Part shown: positions 38,355 through 47,168 of the stretch, piece after piece
Layout: each line of letters starts with the position of its first letter
Numbering within the stretch: position 1 is the first letter of the stretch
From: Chimonanthus salicifolius
Lineage: Eukaryota; Streptophyta; Magnoliopsida; Laurales; Calycanthaceae
Reading direction: 5' to 3'
Length of the DNA: 64,000 nucleotides
Assembly (NCBI GenBank): GCA_013350335.1
Contig: CM023533.1
Span: forward strand, 32,842,869 to 32,906,868
Made by a program: the position numbers and the translations under genes
The notes under the pieces: generated by a model
What the model was told of the DNA's origin: nothing
Databases searched by the model: none
What the model saw: the letters and a program-made list of their open reading frames with translations, nothing else

Positions 38355-39559
38355 ATATATATATCCATTCCTATTGGGAACTCTGTCGTCCACCACACTA
38401 TTCTAACATTGGTGGTCATTCCTTTATACAAACCAATCATCTACTCATTAAGAATGCATTTATTTTTCAATGTTTGTCCCCCACCCCACCCCATATGGAA
38501 AATGGATCCCTTGGGAAGAAGGGGGGAAGGTCTCATTTTTCCTTGGCAAAGAACCCTGATTCCATGGAAGAAAAGAGAAGGGCCTCATTTTCCATGTTCA
38601 TTTTTCAGTAGTTGGAAAATGACAAACAAGTCTTAAAGAAGGAAACTGAGAGGCATGTGTATTGGCTAAAGACATTAGTGGTCATCTTTGTTTCAAATGT
38701 TCCCATACCATCATTCACTTCCCTTGTTCTATGTTAGTTGTACCATTTACCATTTTTGATTTTGCACTGCATCTATTGTATATTCCTGTTTTGTTAATCA
38801 TGTTACTTCAAAGTTCTCAATTCATGATCAATAAAGCTTTCACATCAGTTTATACGTTTGTTTAATATAATACCTGTTTGAAGTAATTGGTTCAGGGCTT
38901 AACCTTGTTGTGCTTCTAGTTTTCCTTTTTTCATTAACAAAGCTTTGCCATCATTTGATAAAAAAAAATTGACCCTTTTTTTCCTTTTTGTGCATTGCGT
39001 TCCATTGCACATTCCTCTAATAATATTACTGATAATTCCAAAAAGAACAGGAAAAAAAAAAACATTGTTCTCATTTAGATCCCGAGGCTTCTTGCCCCCT
39101 TGAGAAGTCTTCACATTTTGGTGGGATAGCGAGTCCACACCCCACCCCAAAGTGAGAAGTCTCTGATTAAGTCCTGTTTTAGCAGGCGGGTCCTGAGGAC
39201 ATAATTAACAAGGACCTGCAAACCAGGCATTGGGAGAGTTTCATTAAACAATGGGCCATTTTATTTCTCTAAAGAAATTCTTTCATAGTAAACTGCTAGA
39301 ACATTGTTACTGAAATTAATGAAAAATCAGCAGCTTATGTTTTTTTAGAGGACTCCGATGTCCTTAAAATCGGCAGCTTATGTTACTTCATGTTATTCGT
39401 AAACCAGATCTTAACAAGATATGGGATGAAGTTTTCTCAAATAAGGTGGTCATGGCGCAACAGGCAGAGGTGCTCGCAGAATTGCGCCCAAAATACTGTC
39501 CAGGAGGATGGCAAAGGCATTTCCTAGAATCCAATGGCTGGACAAAGGAGATTTCATAA
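16723..39559 (+). CDS. RPAP3: RPAP3/TPR5-like HSP90 co-chaperone, 12 exons over 22.8 kb
   Basis: TPR adaptor of the RPAP3 family (Arabidopsis TPR5 type), expected in the cytosol/nucleus linking HSP90/HSP70 to R2TP client assembly such as RNA polymerase II. Exons: 16723-16767, 19231-19323, 19595-19825, 19921-20045, 26151-26272, 26381-26463, 26642-26806, 27022-27174, 33769-33942, 34076-34143, 37571-37668 and 39408-39559. All are GT-AG with matching phases; the sum is 1509 nt, 502 residues. The N-terminus has the family block EFQGFLNDLQDWERSLKDK. Three TPRs cover about residues 118-233 (GNEYYKQKKYMKAIECYSRS, FANRGMAYIKVKKFEEAEND, YIKAYSRRATARKELGK), with residues suited to a carboxylate clamp. 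The C-terminal RPAP3_C domain starts at TPKSAYQFEVSWRAL (about 374) and ends near LNKIWDEVF. Exon 3 could instead start at 19610, also in frame. Oddity: an acceptor at 34047, expected from the family, gives TIPPTTLPAVI then a stop. Acceptor 34075 restores frame but drops about nine residues. Introns 1, 4, 8 and 10 are full of transposons. Confidence 0.88.
17887..18251. mobile_element. GTTGCA-family MITE, copy 1 (RPAP3 intron 1)
   Basis: A 365-bp element with left end CTATGTTGCACGGACAC and right end TATGCAACTTAG, that is, an inverted CTA(T/A)GTTGCA. It is flanked by the perfect repeat CACACTCC (17879-17886 and 18252-18259); a 9-bp reading GCACACTCC is also possible. GGACAC/GTGTCC motifs repeat near both ends. 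Non-coding. Confidence 0.75.
18634..18978. mobile_element. GTTGCA-family MITE, copy 2 (RPAP3 intron 1)
   Basis: Opposite orientation to the 17887 copy and parallel to the one at 35103. It begins CTAAGTTCAATGGGTATGGG, carries GGTGCGAGGTGTCGGAC and GGACACGGGGACAC, and ends with repeated GAGTGTTCGACATGAGTGCG blocks. The ends are degenerate and no target duplication is clear. Confidence 0.6.
20046..22436. other. RPAP3 intron 4, first part
   Basis: Intronic sequence of ordinary composition between exon 4 and the solo LTR. The 20950-21350 part is purine-rich and may be an old retroelement piece, but I cannot identify a protein match. No embedded gene. Confidence 0.4.
22437..23487. mobile_element. 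Solo LTR, family TGAYGCAGGAC, copy 1 (RPAP3 intron 4)
   Basis: A 1051-bp unit that starts TGACGCAGGACAAGAC and ends TTTGCATCA. It is flanked by the perfect 5-bp repeat GGTTT (22432-22436 and 23488-23492). TG...CA ends plus a 5-bp duplication and no internal domain indicate a solo LTR. The first 150 bp match copies at 58781 and 63625. On the minus strand a TATA box (CCTTTATATAAGGC-type, near 23228-23240) suggests transcription in that direction. Confidence 0.75.
23697..23754 (-). mobile_element. 20-bp poly(T) retro-insertion with 19-bp target duplication
   Basis: The 19-mer GGCTTTCTGCATAGGTGTT occurs at 23697-23715 and again at 23736-23754. Between them is only T13 followed by GAAGTCC. The reverse strand reads GGACTTC followed by a poly(A) tail, so this looks like a retroposed copy truncated to its last few bases. 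Confidence 0.75.
24520..24557 (+). repeat. Uninterrupted (C)38 tract
   Basis: Thirty-eight consecutive cytosines, then G, then CCCCC. The other strand is G38, able to form G-quadruplexes, with the C strand able to form an i-motif. It lies deep in intron 4 of the RPAP3-like gene. The exact length is likely to be unstable and error-prone in sequencing. Confidence 0.9.
24647..24987. mobile_element. MITE with GGCTGTGTTTGG ends (RPAP3 intron 4)
   Basis: The left end GGCTGTGTTTGGGTGAGG and the right end, reverse complemented, GGCTGTGTTTGGATAAGG are inverted repeats of a 341-bp non-coding unit. This terminus resembles widespread plant MITEs of PIF/Harbinger or hAT type. The flanking trinucleotides TTG and TTA only partly fit a TWA duplication, so superfamily is open. 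Confidence 0.65.
28168..28205 (+). repeat. (TC)19 microsatellite in RPAP3 intron 8
   Basis: A pure dinucleotide run followed by CCCC. It creates an artificial Arg-Glu frame on the minus strand that is not a gene. Confidence 0.9.
28860..29315 (+). mobile_element. TRIM retrotransposon, complete (RPAP3 intron 8)
   Basis: A terminal-repeat retrotransposon in miniature. LTR 1 is 28860-29034 (TGTGACACCCAG ... TTGTCACA) and LTR 2 is 29134-29315 (TGTGATGCCTAG ... CGTCACA). The internal region is only 99 bp. It starts with TGGTATTAAAG, a decayed primer-binding site for initiator Met-tRNA (consensus TGGTATCAGAGC), and ends with the polypurine tract AAGGGGGGTGG. The target duplication ATATA is perfect (28855-28859 and 29316-29320). 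No coding capacity, as is usual for TRIMs; two more copies are at 58137 and 59071. Confidence 0.85.
29333..30110 (+). mobile_element. Truncated Copia-type element: 5' LTR plus leader
   Basis: The LTR is 29333-29547. It begins TGTTGAATAATAGAGAG, has a TATA box (TTTTATAAATAC), shows the CCCTTTTGGGTTTTCCACGT signature common in plant Copia LTRs, and ends TTCTACA. The primer-binding site TGGTATCAG follows immediately at 29548. The leader after it runs to about 30110; no gag, pol or 3' LTR follows, so the element is 3'-truncated. Confidence 0.7.
30315..30466 (+). mobile_element. tRNA-derived SINE with 17-bp target duplication
   Basis: A 152-bp SINE in RPAP3 intron 8. The A box is TAGCACAACTAGT and the B box GGGTTCAAGTCCC, about 35 bp apart. 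The 3' end is a GATGATGTTGATGATG stretch rather than poly(A). The direct repeat AATTATATTAAAATAAT flanks it perfectly (30298-30314 and 30467-30483). Confidence 0.9.
31020..32100 (+). mobile_element. L1-type LINE fragment, decayed (RPAP3 intron 8)
   Basis: The plus frame at 31250-31430 reads NKLEKIGRDFLW, then WDQVTKPKKGGGLE, then NALLCK with stops, then NALWRWV. This is the conserved region after the reverse transcriptase core of plant L1 ORF2. Near 31990-32070 a CELYKVEVDSTDHIFISC stretch fits the C-terminal zf-RVT zinc-binding motif. Several stops and frameshifts make it non-functional. The ends are approximate. Confidence 0.7.
31678..31749 (+). repeat. Tandem repeat, 24 bp x 3
   Basis: Three units of TTATTAGATCTCCTTAACCA plus a short T-rich spacer; the middle one differs at a few bases. 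It lies inside the decayed LINE. The period is a multiple of three but no coding function is likely. Confidence 0.8.
33309..33458 (-). mobile_element. 5'-truncated LINE 3' end with 14-bp target duplication
   Basis: On the minus strand the insert ends AATTGCTCTATTACCGCTC followed by poly(A), a 3' terminus typical of plant L1 elements. The flanks TACAAATGTATTCT (33295-33308) and TACAAATATATTCT (33459-33472) differ at one base. Only about 150 bp were inserted. Confidence 0.75.
34144..35102. other. RPAP3 intron 10, first part
   Basis: Intron sequence after exon 10. From about 34835 it is similar to 37015-37330 (shared ATCAGTAGGTTATTTG, AGCTTAGA and AGGTTGACATGG blocks in the same order). It is therefore part of a degraded repeat that extends through the intron. 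Confidence 0.5.
35103..35464. mobile_element. GTTGCA-family MITE, copy 3 (RPAP3 intron 10)
   Basis: A 362-bp element from CTAAGTTGCATAAGTATGGG to GTGTCTATGCAACATAG. The ends are inverted CTA(A/T)GTTGCATA. The interior shows ACACGGAGACGTGACACC and CATGGGTGC blocks shared with copies 1 and 2. Confidence 0.7.
35553..36248. repeat. Tandem duplication, about 350 bp x 2 (RPAP3 intron 10)
   Basis: Units 35553-35902 and 35903-36248 both begin TTTGATTGTTGTTACATAGA and end ACCATCTCCTTTCA. They differ only by scattered substitutions and small indels. On the minus strand both encode the same short frame starting MKGDGIKYENLFSIKKC, probably a decayed retroelement gag segment. Confidence 0.85.
37669..39407. 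other. RPAP3 intron 11
   Basis: Intron between exons 11 and 12. It contains the (CT)n run at 38307-38351 but no other element I can identify. Confidence 0.5.
38307..38351 (+). repeat. (TC)22 microsatellite in RPAP3 intron 11
   Basis: A pure TC dinucleotide run followed by an AT-rich TATAATATATATAT stretch. The same motif type occurs at 28168 and 53703, always with pyrimidines on the transcribed gene's sense strand. Confidence 0.9.
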
Positions 39560-39743
39560 AGTCATTGTTTGTTTCTACAAGAATTACGGTAAACCAGATT
39601 GTGTAATACCTCCGACCTTGACTCTGAAGTCTGAACATTGTACAGTATTTTGAATGTCTAATGCACTTCTCTCCTATGCGAACCTTTGTAATGAGGTGTT
39701 GAGTCTTAGGAAATAGGAACTGTAATAAAATAAAAAAAAAAAA
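39560..39743 (+). terminator. 3' UTR and polyadenylation signal of the RPAP3-like gene
   Basis: Downstream of the stop at 39557-39559 the sequence runs to AATAAA at 39724-39729, followed at once by an A-rich tract. This is a plausible near-upstream element for 3' end formation. The true cleavage site is not known. Confidence 0.45.
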
Positions 39744-41273
39744 GAAAATCAATTGTTCACATGGATCATTTGCTTGATTTGGGCTTTTGAGCCCACGACT
39801 TTGTGATTGTATTGTGATGGACTTGAATTCAATGATGAAGAAGTCAATCTCTTTTTAAGAAGGTCCGTTGAGAACACCCTTCATTTTTTAACTGGGGCTG
39901 TTGAGCCATTACTTTGTGAACTTGAATTCAATGGTGGAGAAATTATCTGTTGAGAACCCCTTTATAGTGAACTAGGTGAGAATTTTTTGTTTGATTCACT
40001 TTGATTATTTGGACGAACTGGTTTGAAAGATACAGACTTGTATAAGCAGTGTGCAAAAAATCATCTTTAATAAATCATTATTGGTACCGCAACCATTCAT
40101 GTGAAGTAATTCTAACCCAATGATGAGTTTACATCAAAATAGGGTCAAATAGGTATGAGTTCAATTTATGAAATAATAATCGATATGAGAAGAAAAAAGG
40201 GTAGAAGTGGCGACAGTTCTAAATGGATAATTTCTCCTCTCTGGGTCAGCAGTCAGTTGTTGGCTCCATTTTGCTGGTTTCACATTTTTTGAATGGTAAC
40301 TTTAGTAAATTATTAGAAGTGTTAAATAATACAAAAGTGGCTAGAATGAGCCAACGAAAATAGTAATACAAAGATCTTTCCAATAATCTAAAATTTGGTT
40401 ACAATTTCCATGGACAGACGTAACCCTGATGTGGCCCAACGGGCCAGCCTAATTAGCTGATCGAGGAGTACAAGCAATTTTAAAAATAAAAACAGAAATT
40501 ACTTTCTGAATTTTCTCTACTTTGTCTAGAAATATCTTGTCCATTTTTTCAAGGCTTCTTATTTATGAAGGTCGTTCATTAAAATGTAAAGTGGGCATGC
40601 ATTTTTTATAAGATTTGTAAAAAATAAGAATGACAATGGCAATAGGGTGGTAAAATTTGAATCTCATTTCACTTTAATCTTGTAATTTTAGATTTTTAAT
40701 TTTTGATTATTATAAGTTCTAGATAACTTATAATTTGCAACTCGAAAGGATATCATAATTTGCATTGTTGGAGTAGGTTTTTTTATTTCTATTTTTAGCT
40801 TACCAAATTCATAGTTTGAGCTTGGTAACTTAAATGAAGAAATTTAAATTTTTAGCTGAATACAATTTGATATGTTTTATATTAGTTCAGTACTAATTGA
40901 TAATTTATTAGTATTTTCATTACCATTATATAATTATCTAACATTAAATGACTTTGTTAAAGTTTATGTTGAGCCTATTGTCAGTTATTCATTGGTCTTT
41001 GTCGATGAACTTTCAAAAGAGAAATTATTATTTAGTAAAGACATTTCTTCAAGAAATATGAACATTTTATAAATTTAATATAAAAGTTATTTATCTTATT
41101 AATATACATAGAACTAGAGTTAGGAAAATCTAAACAAGTTCGAACTAGATTGAGTCTATCGGGCATTGCAAGTTAAGTTCAAGCATGTCAATTTGGAAAA
41201 GCACGAAGCTCGAGCTGTCCATGTTAAGACTATTAAAAATACAAGTGTTATAATGGAAGTACATATGATAATC
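39744..41273. other. Intergenic, nothing recognised
   Basis: AT-rich sequence after the RPAP3-like gene. A 66-codon plus frame at 40872-41072 has no domain features. No transposon ends are evident. Confidence 0.45.
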
Positions 41274-41404
41274 CATAAGTGGCTCAATTTTTAGCTACTT
41301 GATCTTAATGGTCAAAGTTACTAGACGGCTTTGGCTTGGTAATTTGTTAGGACACTTGATGATTTTGACCACTAAAATCAAGTAGCTATAAATTGAACTT
41401 TATG
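41274..41404. mobile_element. Short MITE-like inverted repeat
   Basis: The left arm CATAAGTGGCTCAATTTTTA and the right arm, reverse complemented, CATAAAGTTCAATTTATAG are similar through TAGCTACTTGATYTTARTGG. The loop is about 60 bp. No target duplication was found. Confidence 0.5.
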
Positions 41405-41671
41405 TTCAAATTTAGTCAACTTGTTGCTCATCGTGTCTATTTTCAATTTGAACAATCTGTATTTTGATTATTTTAAAATAATTTTTAAAAATTGAAAAAT
41501 GACCCAGATACATACATACACATATATATAATGGCTAAACGATCCAAAAGCCCAAACCTAACCATTTATATAGATAGGCTCTAACAGACTGGCATATGTA
41601 TTAAATCCGTTCGTTTATGATGGATTCAAACAATTTCCAAACCAGGTTCGAACGGAGGAACAACCACATGT

Positions 41672-41834
41672 AGGGGTGTAAATATCGACCAATACGTATC
41701 GTATCAGCCGATATATATATCGTTTTTTAAAACCTTTATATAGCGGCCGATATTGGTGGGTTTTGTAAAAAAAAAATAGAAAAGAAAAATATATCGGCCA
41801 AGATAACGGTCAATACCGAGATTTCTACCCCTGA
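41672..41834. mobile_element. ATATCGGCCGATA-family MITE, copy 4
   Basis: A 163-bp element from AGGGGTGTAAATATCG to GATTTCTACCCCTGA. The flanks CCACATGT (41664-41671) and TCACATGT (41835-41842) match at 7 of 8. It includes TATCAGCCGATATATATATC, GCGGCCGATATTGG and TATATCGGCCAAGATAACGG. Confidence 0.7.
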
Positions 41835-42355
41835 TCACATGTACGGTCACTCTAGGATTTTTGCTTATAGCCCACAAAAATCATGCAAGAAAGGGATGTT
41901 TGCTTGGTGGATGCGTTAAATCATCACAGAACTACAACTAGAGTTCATTTTTTCTTATTATCAGAGTCACAACTTGAGCTTTGATCATGTATTGTAAATT
42001 GAAATGTTGAATCGGAAATCATAAAGAAGGTTCTTTCTTGCCCCATGATCTTCATATTCCATCCACATGAGATTATCTAAGATTAGTGATGTGAATCTGA
42101 TGTTTCGAATCATTAGAGGAGTGTCTTCTGCTGCTAAGCATGGATGGAAATTTAACGTTTTTCTTTGTTGTATGGTTGACATTCTTTGATCTGATTCAAA
42201 ATTTCAAATCACCATGAAAAAAATAGGGAGTGAATCTTCTTTTTTTAATTTTGCAGAAAGTACTTACTGATCCAACTCAAACCTTTCAATTTCTTCAGAT
42301 TTAAGTTTATTGATCTTGATATTACTTAAATCAGGGCCAAATTAGTGTTCATCAC

Positions 42356-42557
42356 AGGGGTCGAAAAAACGCTTCGGCCGATAATTTTCTCTCATCCGTT
42401 TTTTCCATTTTATTGTATTTCTCTCTCCTCCAATATTCAAAACCGTGAAAAACTTTGAAAAATCGCGAAACATATCGTATCGGCCGATATTGTTCGATCA
42501 TGAAAAACCGATATATATCGGTCGATACGATATGTATCGGCCGATATTTCGACCCCT
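42356..42557 (+). mobile_element. ATATCGGCCGATA-family MITE, copy 5
   Basis: A 202-bp element with near-perfect ends AGGGGTCGAAA and TTTCGACCCCT. It holds CGTATCGGCCGATATTG and TATCGGCCGATATTTCG, and the CTCATCCGTTTTTTCC / TCTCTCTCCTCCAATATTC segment shared in reverse with copy 1. The target duplication is uncertain. Confidence 0.7.
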
Positions 42558-43387
42558 CACTTCAGCATTTCATGACCTAAACCTCAATCTCAGCTGATTC
42601 GGACCTAAACTGTGTCGACTGTTTAATAGTTAGACAAGCTCATTGAATTTTTTTTTTTTAAAACATAGATATCCTCATCTTATATTGAACACATGTTAAC
42701 TTCCCAATCTATATATAATGATTTAGTCCATGAGGAATAAACATGGAGAGTAAATTAGAGATTAAACGTCAATCAAACCTACTACCCCTAATAATGTCTG
42801 CGGTCCATTCATACTGGAGCATCTATGGTCCATCTGCATTGTAGGCTCAATAATGTGTGTACAAACAGAGACCCCTCTGCAAGGAAAGTTATTCCATCAT
42901 CACATCTCCATTCATATTCACGACACACATCACAGATCAAAGATAGTGATTTGTTTAGGAAGCTCTTTGTCATTAAGACAATATTTTGTTCATTTCCAAT
43001 AAAAATAAAAAGGTTTATAAAAATAATAAAAAACTTAGAATGTCTATGATCCCACGCAAAGTGAAATTTCGTGACAACTATTAAATGACATAATTAAATT
43101 CAAATAAAAATGTTTATAACATATTTTTCAAAAAAATAGACACCCCACCTGTTGGTTGAAGGGAACAGGTGACGATTCACGTATCTGGGGGAGAAGCAGA
43201 CTGTGGTGGTGCTCTTTTGGTAGTACAATTTCAGAAAAGTGTAATTCATTAGAAATGCTTTTGCAGGCAAAAATTCACAAGTGGAGCCAAAGAACATCAC
43301 TTTTTTGCTTTTGACTTGGGAAATGCCAGAAATGCATTATTTTTTGGAGACTAATTTATACACGGACAAAATCTTTTTTCGAAATTT
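42558..43387. other. Intergenic, nothing recognised
   Basis: Intergenic DNA between the last MITE and the first foldback locus; no supportable feature. Confidence 0.4.
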
Positions 43388-44345
43388 GTAATTTTTGGTG
43401 AAAATGACTGTATTACCCTTTCCTTGTCAGTGTGATCGTGACGTGAGTTTCCGTCGGATTGTTGAGAGATTATTCATGTATAAATTTCATTTGTCCTGTC
43501 ATTGTTTAATGGTACATTTAATGTGTAGTGTATTATTTAAATAATAAAAAAAATTTAAGATTTAAAATTATTTTTTAAGTACTGTATATTTTCAAAAAAT
43601 TTAAATTAAATATTCGAACTAATTACGATAATTTGATAAAAAAAAATTAAGCTTTTGATACTCATAAATTTTTAAAATACAGTATTTTACAAATAATAGT
43701 ATCCCTTGGCTTGTGCCGAAACATATTTGGGAGTGTCAAAAAACCTTGAAGTGTTCAAGCATTTTTATCATATTATCGTAATTAGTTCGAATATTCAATT
43801 TGAGAAATTTTGAAAATATACAGTACTTAAAAAATAATGGTCGATGCTAATGCATAGTGAATTAGTTAAATAATAAAATCTTCTTTAAAGTATAAAACTT
43901 TAAATTTTTTTTAAACACTGTGGATTTTCAAAATTTCTCAAATTGAATATCCGAACTAATTACGATAACCTGATAAAAATACGTAAAAACTTTAAGGTCT
44001 TTTGACACTCCCAAATGTGTTTTCGGCACACTTGAGGGACACCCTTATTTGTAAAATATTGTGTTTTAAGTATTTGGGAGCTGTCAAAAGACCTTGAAGT
44101 GTTAAAGTATTTTTATCAGGTTATCGTAATTAGTCCGGATATTCAATTTGAGAAATTTTGGAAATACACAGTGCTTAAAAAATAACTTTAAAATTTTAAA
44201 TAATATTTTATTATTTAAATAATGTACTATGCATTACTGTAGCATTGGTAGACGGTCCGGACGAATGAAATTTAGGTATGAATAATCGTCCGGACCACAA
44301 TGACACAAAAGGACAATGCGGTAATTTCCATCAAAAAATGCAATT
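43388..44345. mobile_element. Foldback locus 1 (two adjacent palindromic cores, outer arms)
   Basis: About 958 bp. Two palindromic cores lie head to tail: 43510-43840 (right end lost) and 43841-44243. Each has TATTATTTAAATAATA near the ends, the ATTACGATAACCTGATAAAA / TTTTATCAGGTTATCGTAAT pair, and CTTTTGACACTCCCAAATG with its inverse. Outside them, 43388-43509 and 44244-44345 form a further imperfect inverted repeat (GATTATTCAT...AATTTCATT on one side, its inverse on the other). The right arm holds the perfect hairpin GGTCCGGACGA...TCGTCCGGACC (about 44253-44296). Non-coding. Confidence 0.75.
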
Positions 44346-44399
44346 TCCATGCCTGCAAAAAGATATTGCCCATTTCTAAATTACTCCCTTATTTTTTTT

Positions 44400-44550
44400 A
44401 TAAAATTATTTTAAATCCACTTCAGGAAATAGAAGGTTTTGGATTCGAGCCTCCATCGCCTAATTTTGGTGTGCTTTAGAGATGGTGAGCTCATCCGTGT
44501 GGATTTTTATTTCTAAGTTTTCTTACGCGTTAATCTAAAAAAAAAATCAT
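44400..44550 (+). mobile_element. Possible tRNA-derived SINE
   Basis: It has a B-box-like GGATTCGAGCC near 44452 and an A10 tail near 44539. No clear A box or target duplication, so this is tentative. Confidence 0.35.
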
Positions 44551-45297
44551 AAATTTTGGTTAAAGTATCTCCAAAATATTTTTTAACTTAAAGTGAAAAT
44601 ATCTTTTTACTATAAAAAGTTAACATGATTATTGTAACCTATTTTTTCTGCCTCTTCAACTCTGTAACTCTTTTAGTAACAAATTTCACAAATCATAATA
44701 AAAACCAGGGAGGAAGAAGAAAGAACTCGTGTCTTTCCTTCTAATTTAAAAAAAAAACAAGCTGAGAATCCAAATTCTCAGATATTGAAACACTTACCTT
44801 AAGAGAAATATCAAATCCAACCAAAATATCCAATCTTTATAATGAAAATCACTCTCAAATAAGGTCTATGTTTCAGATTTTACAAAAAATTCAACAAAAA
44901 TTGCTAACCGTAGAAAAGAAGCTCAATTACTGTAGTGGAATACAAAATTTTAACTTCAAAAAAATGAAAATATCATTTTATTTTCTTTATTTGTTCTTCT
45001 TTTTGTTATATCTTCTCAACCTAAATCCACAAAATCTCTAGCGAACAAAATTTAAGGAAGAAACTTCCCAACAATTCTCTCATCTTCTCTTTCTTCTTAA
45101 CTCTACAAAACTCCGTAAGATCTTCTACAAAGACTTCCAATATAAGAAAAAAAATAGGATATTGTCTTTTTGCAAATTCAATGACAACATATGTAAAAAG
45201 AGAATGAAAACTGTGTAAATTTGTTCTTCTTATCAACTTCTACGCTAATATAAATCTCTGTGTTTTGTGCTAGCACATTAATATGTACTTGCGCATA

Positions 45298-46301
45298 CAG
45301 GGCCGTCTAGACCATAAGTTCATTGAGGCGGTCGCCTTAGGCCCCTTCGTAAAAAAGGCCCACTAACTCTCACTCGTATCACACTGTTTCCTCATTCCGC
45401 AAATCCTAAAAAAAAAACTCCACCGTAAAACACTAAAATAAGCCCCCACCCTTTAAGTTACCTGCATACCCTTCGTCCCTTCTCCCACACATTGACATTG
45501 CGACACTGCTCTCTCTTCTCTCTCGCTCTAACTGCGATCTGCGACACGGACACTGCTTTCTCCCTCTGGCTCTCTCTCTCTTGAGTCTCAACGAAAATTT
45601 TGAAAGCCTCTCCAAAATCCCATCTACTTCTCGTGGGTTCTTCGATAGACTTTCTAATCGTGCCCAGCAAAGCTTCTAGACTCTCTAAAAATACTGGATT
45701 TTTGTCAAGACCCTTGTCTTTGCCAGATGATTCTAGACCCTTTTTGCAAATCACAATAAAGTGAGAAGGAAAAAATAGTATTATTTTTATCATCTGGGTG
45801 TTGGAGTGTTGAAAACAAACCGTTCTTGAGAAGGATCTGAAGCTTTAAACCCTTGAAAAAAAAGGGATTTCTAGGATGCTCAAATACCTGAATGCTGACA
45901 AAATGCTGCTCTGATGACTGATATTGTTCTGTTGCTTGAGTCTTGAAAAAGGATTTGAGAATTGTAATTCTTAGTTGTTGCTTCTTTTTTCTTACTTTTC
46001 TTCTTTCTTTTTCCTTTTATCAACAGAAAAAACAATGTTTTTTTACTGTATTTCTGCTGCTTTGATATTGTAGAAAGTAGGTCTTTTTTCTCCGATTTTG
46101 ACATAGATATTGATATTTTAGTCAATTTAAATATAAAAATTTAATTAGTAATTTTGCATCTCAAAAACTAAAAATAAATAAATTTTAGATAAATTTTTAT
46201 TATATATAATTTTAATTTTAATTAAAATAATATATTAAATACCAAGAAGACCTCGTTTAAATTTTTTGTCTTAGGTCTTAACTTGTGTCTAGACGGCCCT
46301 G
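45298..46301. mobile_element. Non-autonomous hAT element, 1.0 kb
   Basis: The terminal inverted repeat is CAGGGCCGTCTAGAC / GTCTAGACGGCCCTG, perfect over 15 bp. The flanks TGCGCATA (45290-45297) and TGCGCATG (46302-46309) match at 7 of 8. The interior has no transposase; the longest frame (about 110 codons on the minus strand) has no hAT or BED zinc-finger motif. The GC-richer part 45440-45740 differs from its flanks and may be captured host sequence. Confidence 0.85.
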
Positions 46302-46309
46302 TGCGCATG

Positions 46310-47001
46310 AGATCGAATGTGCTACTTGTAGGACTTTGCAGCGCACATTAAGTTAAATTAGGCACGTATGTCTCTAAATGCATGCAATTCCGAGTAGATG
46401 GAGTTTTAAAAGTGAAACTTCGATATTTATTGATATGCTCATTTTAAATTTGAACTATTATTCTTTATTTAATTCGTATTTTAGTCTTGTTTTGACATAT
46501 TATCTTTAGAATAACTCATGCTTAATTTAGGATCATAGATTGTTCAATATAATTAAATAGACAATTAAATTTAGATATAATGTACATTATGTTGACTTAT
46601 TTCAAATACAGAGATATACATAAAAAATAGTAATCATTCTAAAATAAATAAATTTAAAGTAAAGTGTTTAGTATTTTCATCCATTTATCTAGTTTTATTT
46701 TTATTATAGAATAAAATTCACTCTCCAACATCATCGGGCAAAATGCTCAAATATATTATGTGGGTTCTTAGGCCATATCATATTAAAAAAATCTAGTCAT
46801 AGATGATTCCATAATTAAAAGTTAGGATCAATAGGTATTTTTATCCATTAAATTTAAGGTCATCAAAATCAACAGTGAAATGAATATTATTTCTAATGCA
46901 TTAAATTAAATTGCTAATAAATCACTTTTAGTCTTAATTCATAATTTTATATACTATAAAATTATGATTTTAGTCTAAGGAGACTCATGTGTTACCAACT
47001 A
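46310..47001. other. Intergenic, nothing recognised
   Basis: AT-rich intergenic DNA between the hAT element and the Stowaway MITE; no gene or repeat supported. Confidence 0.45.
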
Positions 47002-47168
47002 CTCCCTCTGTCTCATTTGAAATATTTATATTTTTCAATGAACTCTTTATATAATACTAGCACTTCATGTGATCTAATTCATTTTTAACATACTTTATGC
47101 TACTATAATATAAATGAGATAACTATTTTGAAACAATTCATATAAGACAGCTAAATTGGAATAGAGAG
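47002..47168. mobile_element. Stowaway-like MITE (Tc1/Mariner)
   Basis: A 167-bp element. The left end CTCCCTCTGTCTCATTTG and the right end, reverse complemented, CTCTCTATTCCAATTTAG match the Stowaway terminus CTCCCTCYGT. A TA dinucleotide flanks each side (47000-47001 and 47169-47170). Confidence 0.85.

Noticed and set aside
45433..45793. Minus-strand frames of 60 and 111 codons
   Set aside because: Lie inside a non-autonomous hAT element, overlap each other in different frames and show no transposase motif.
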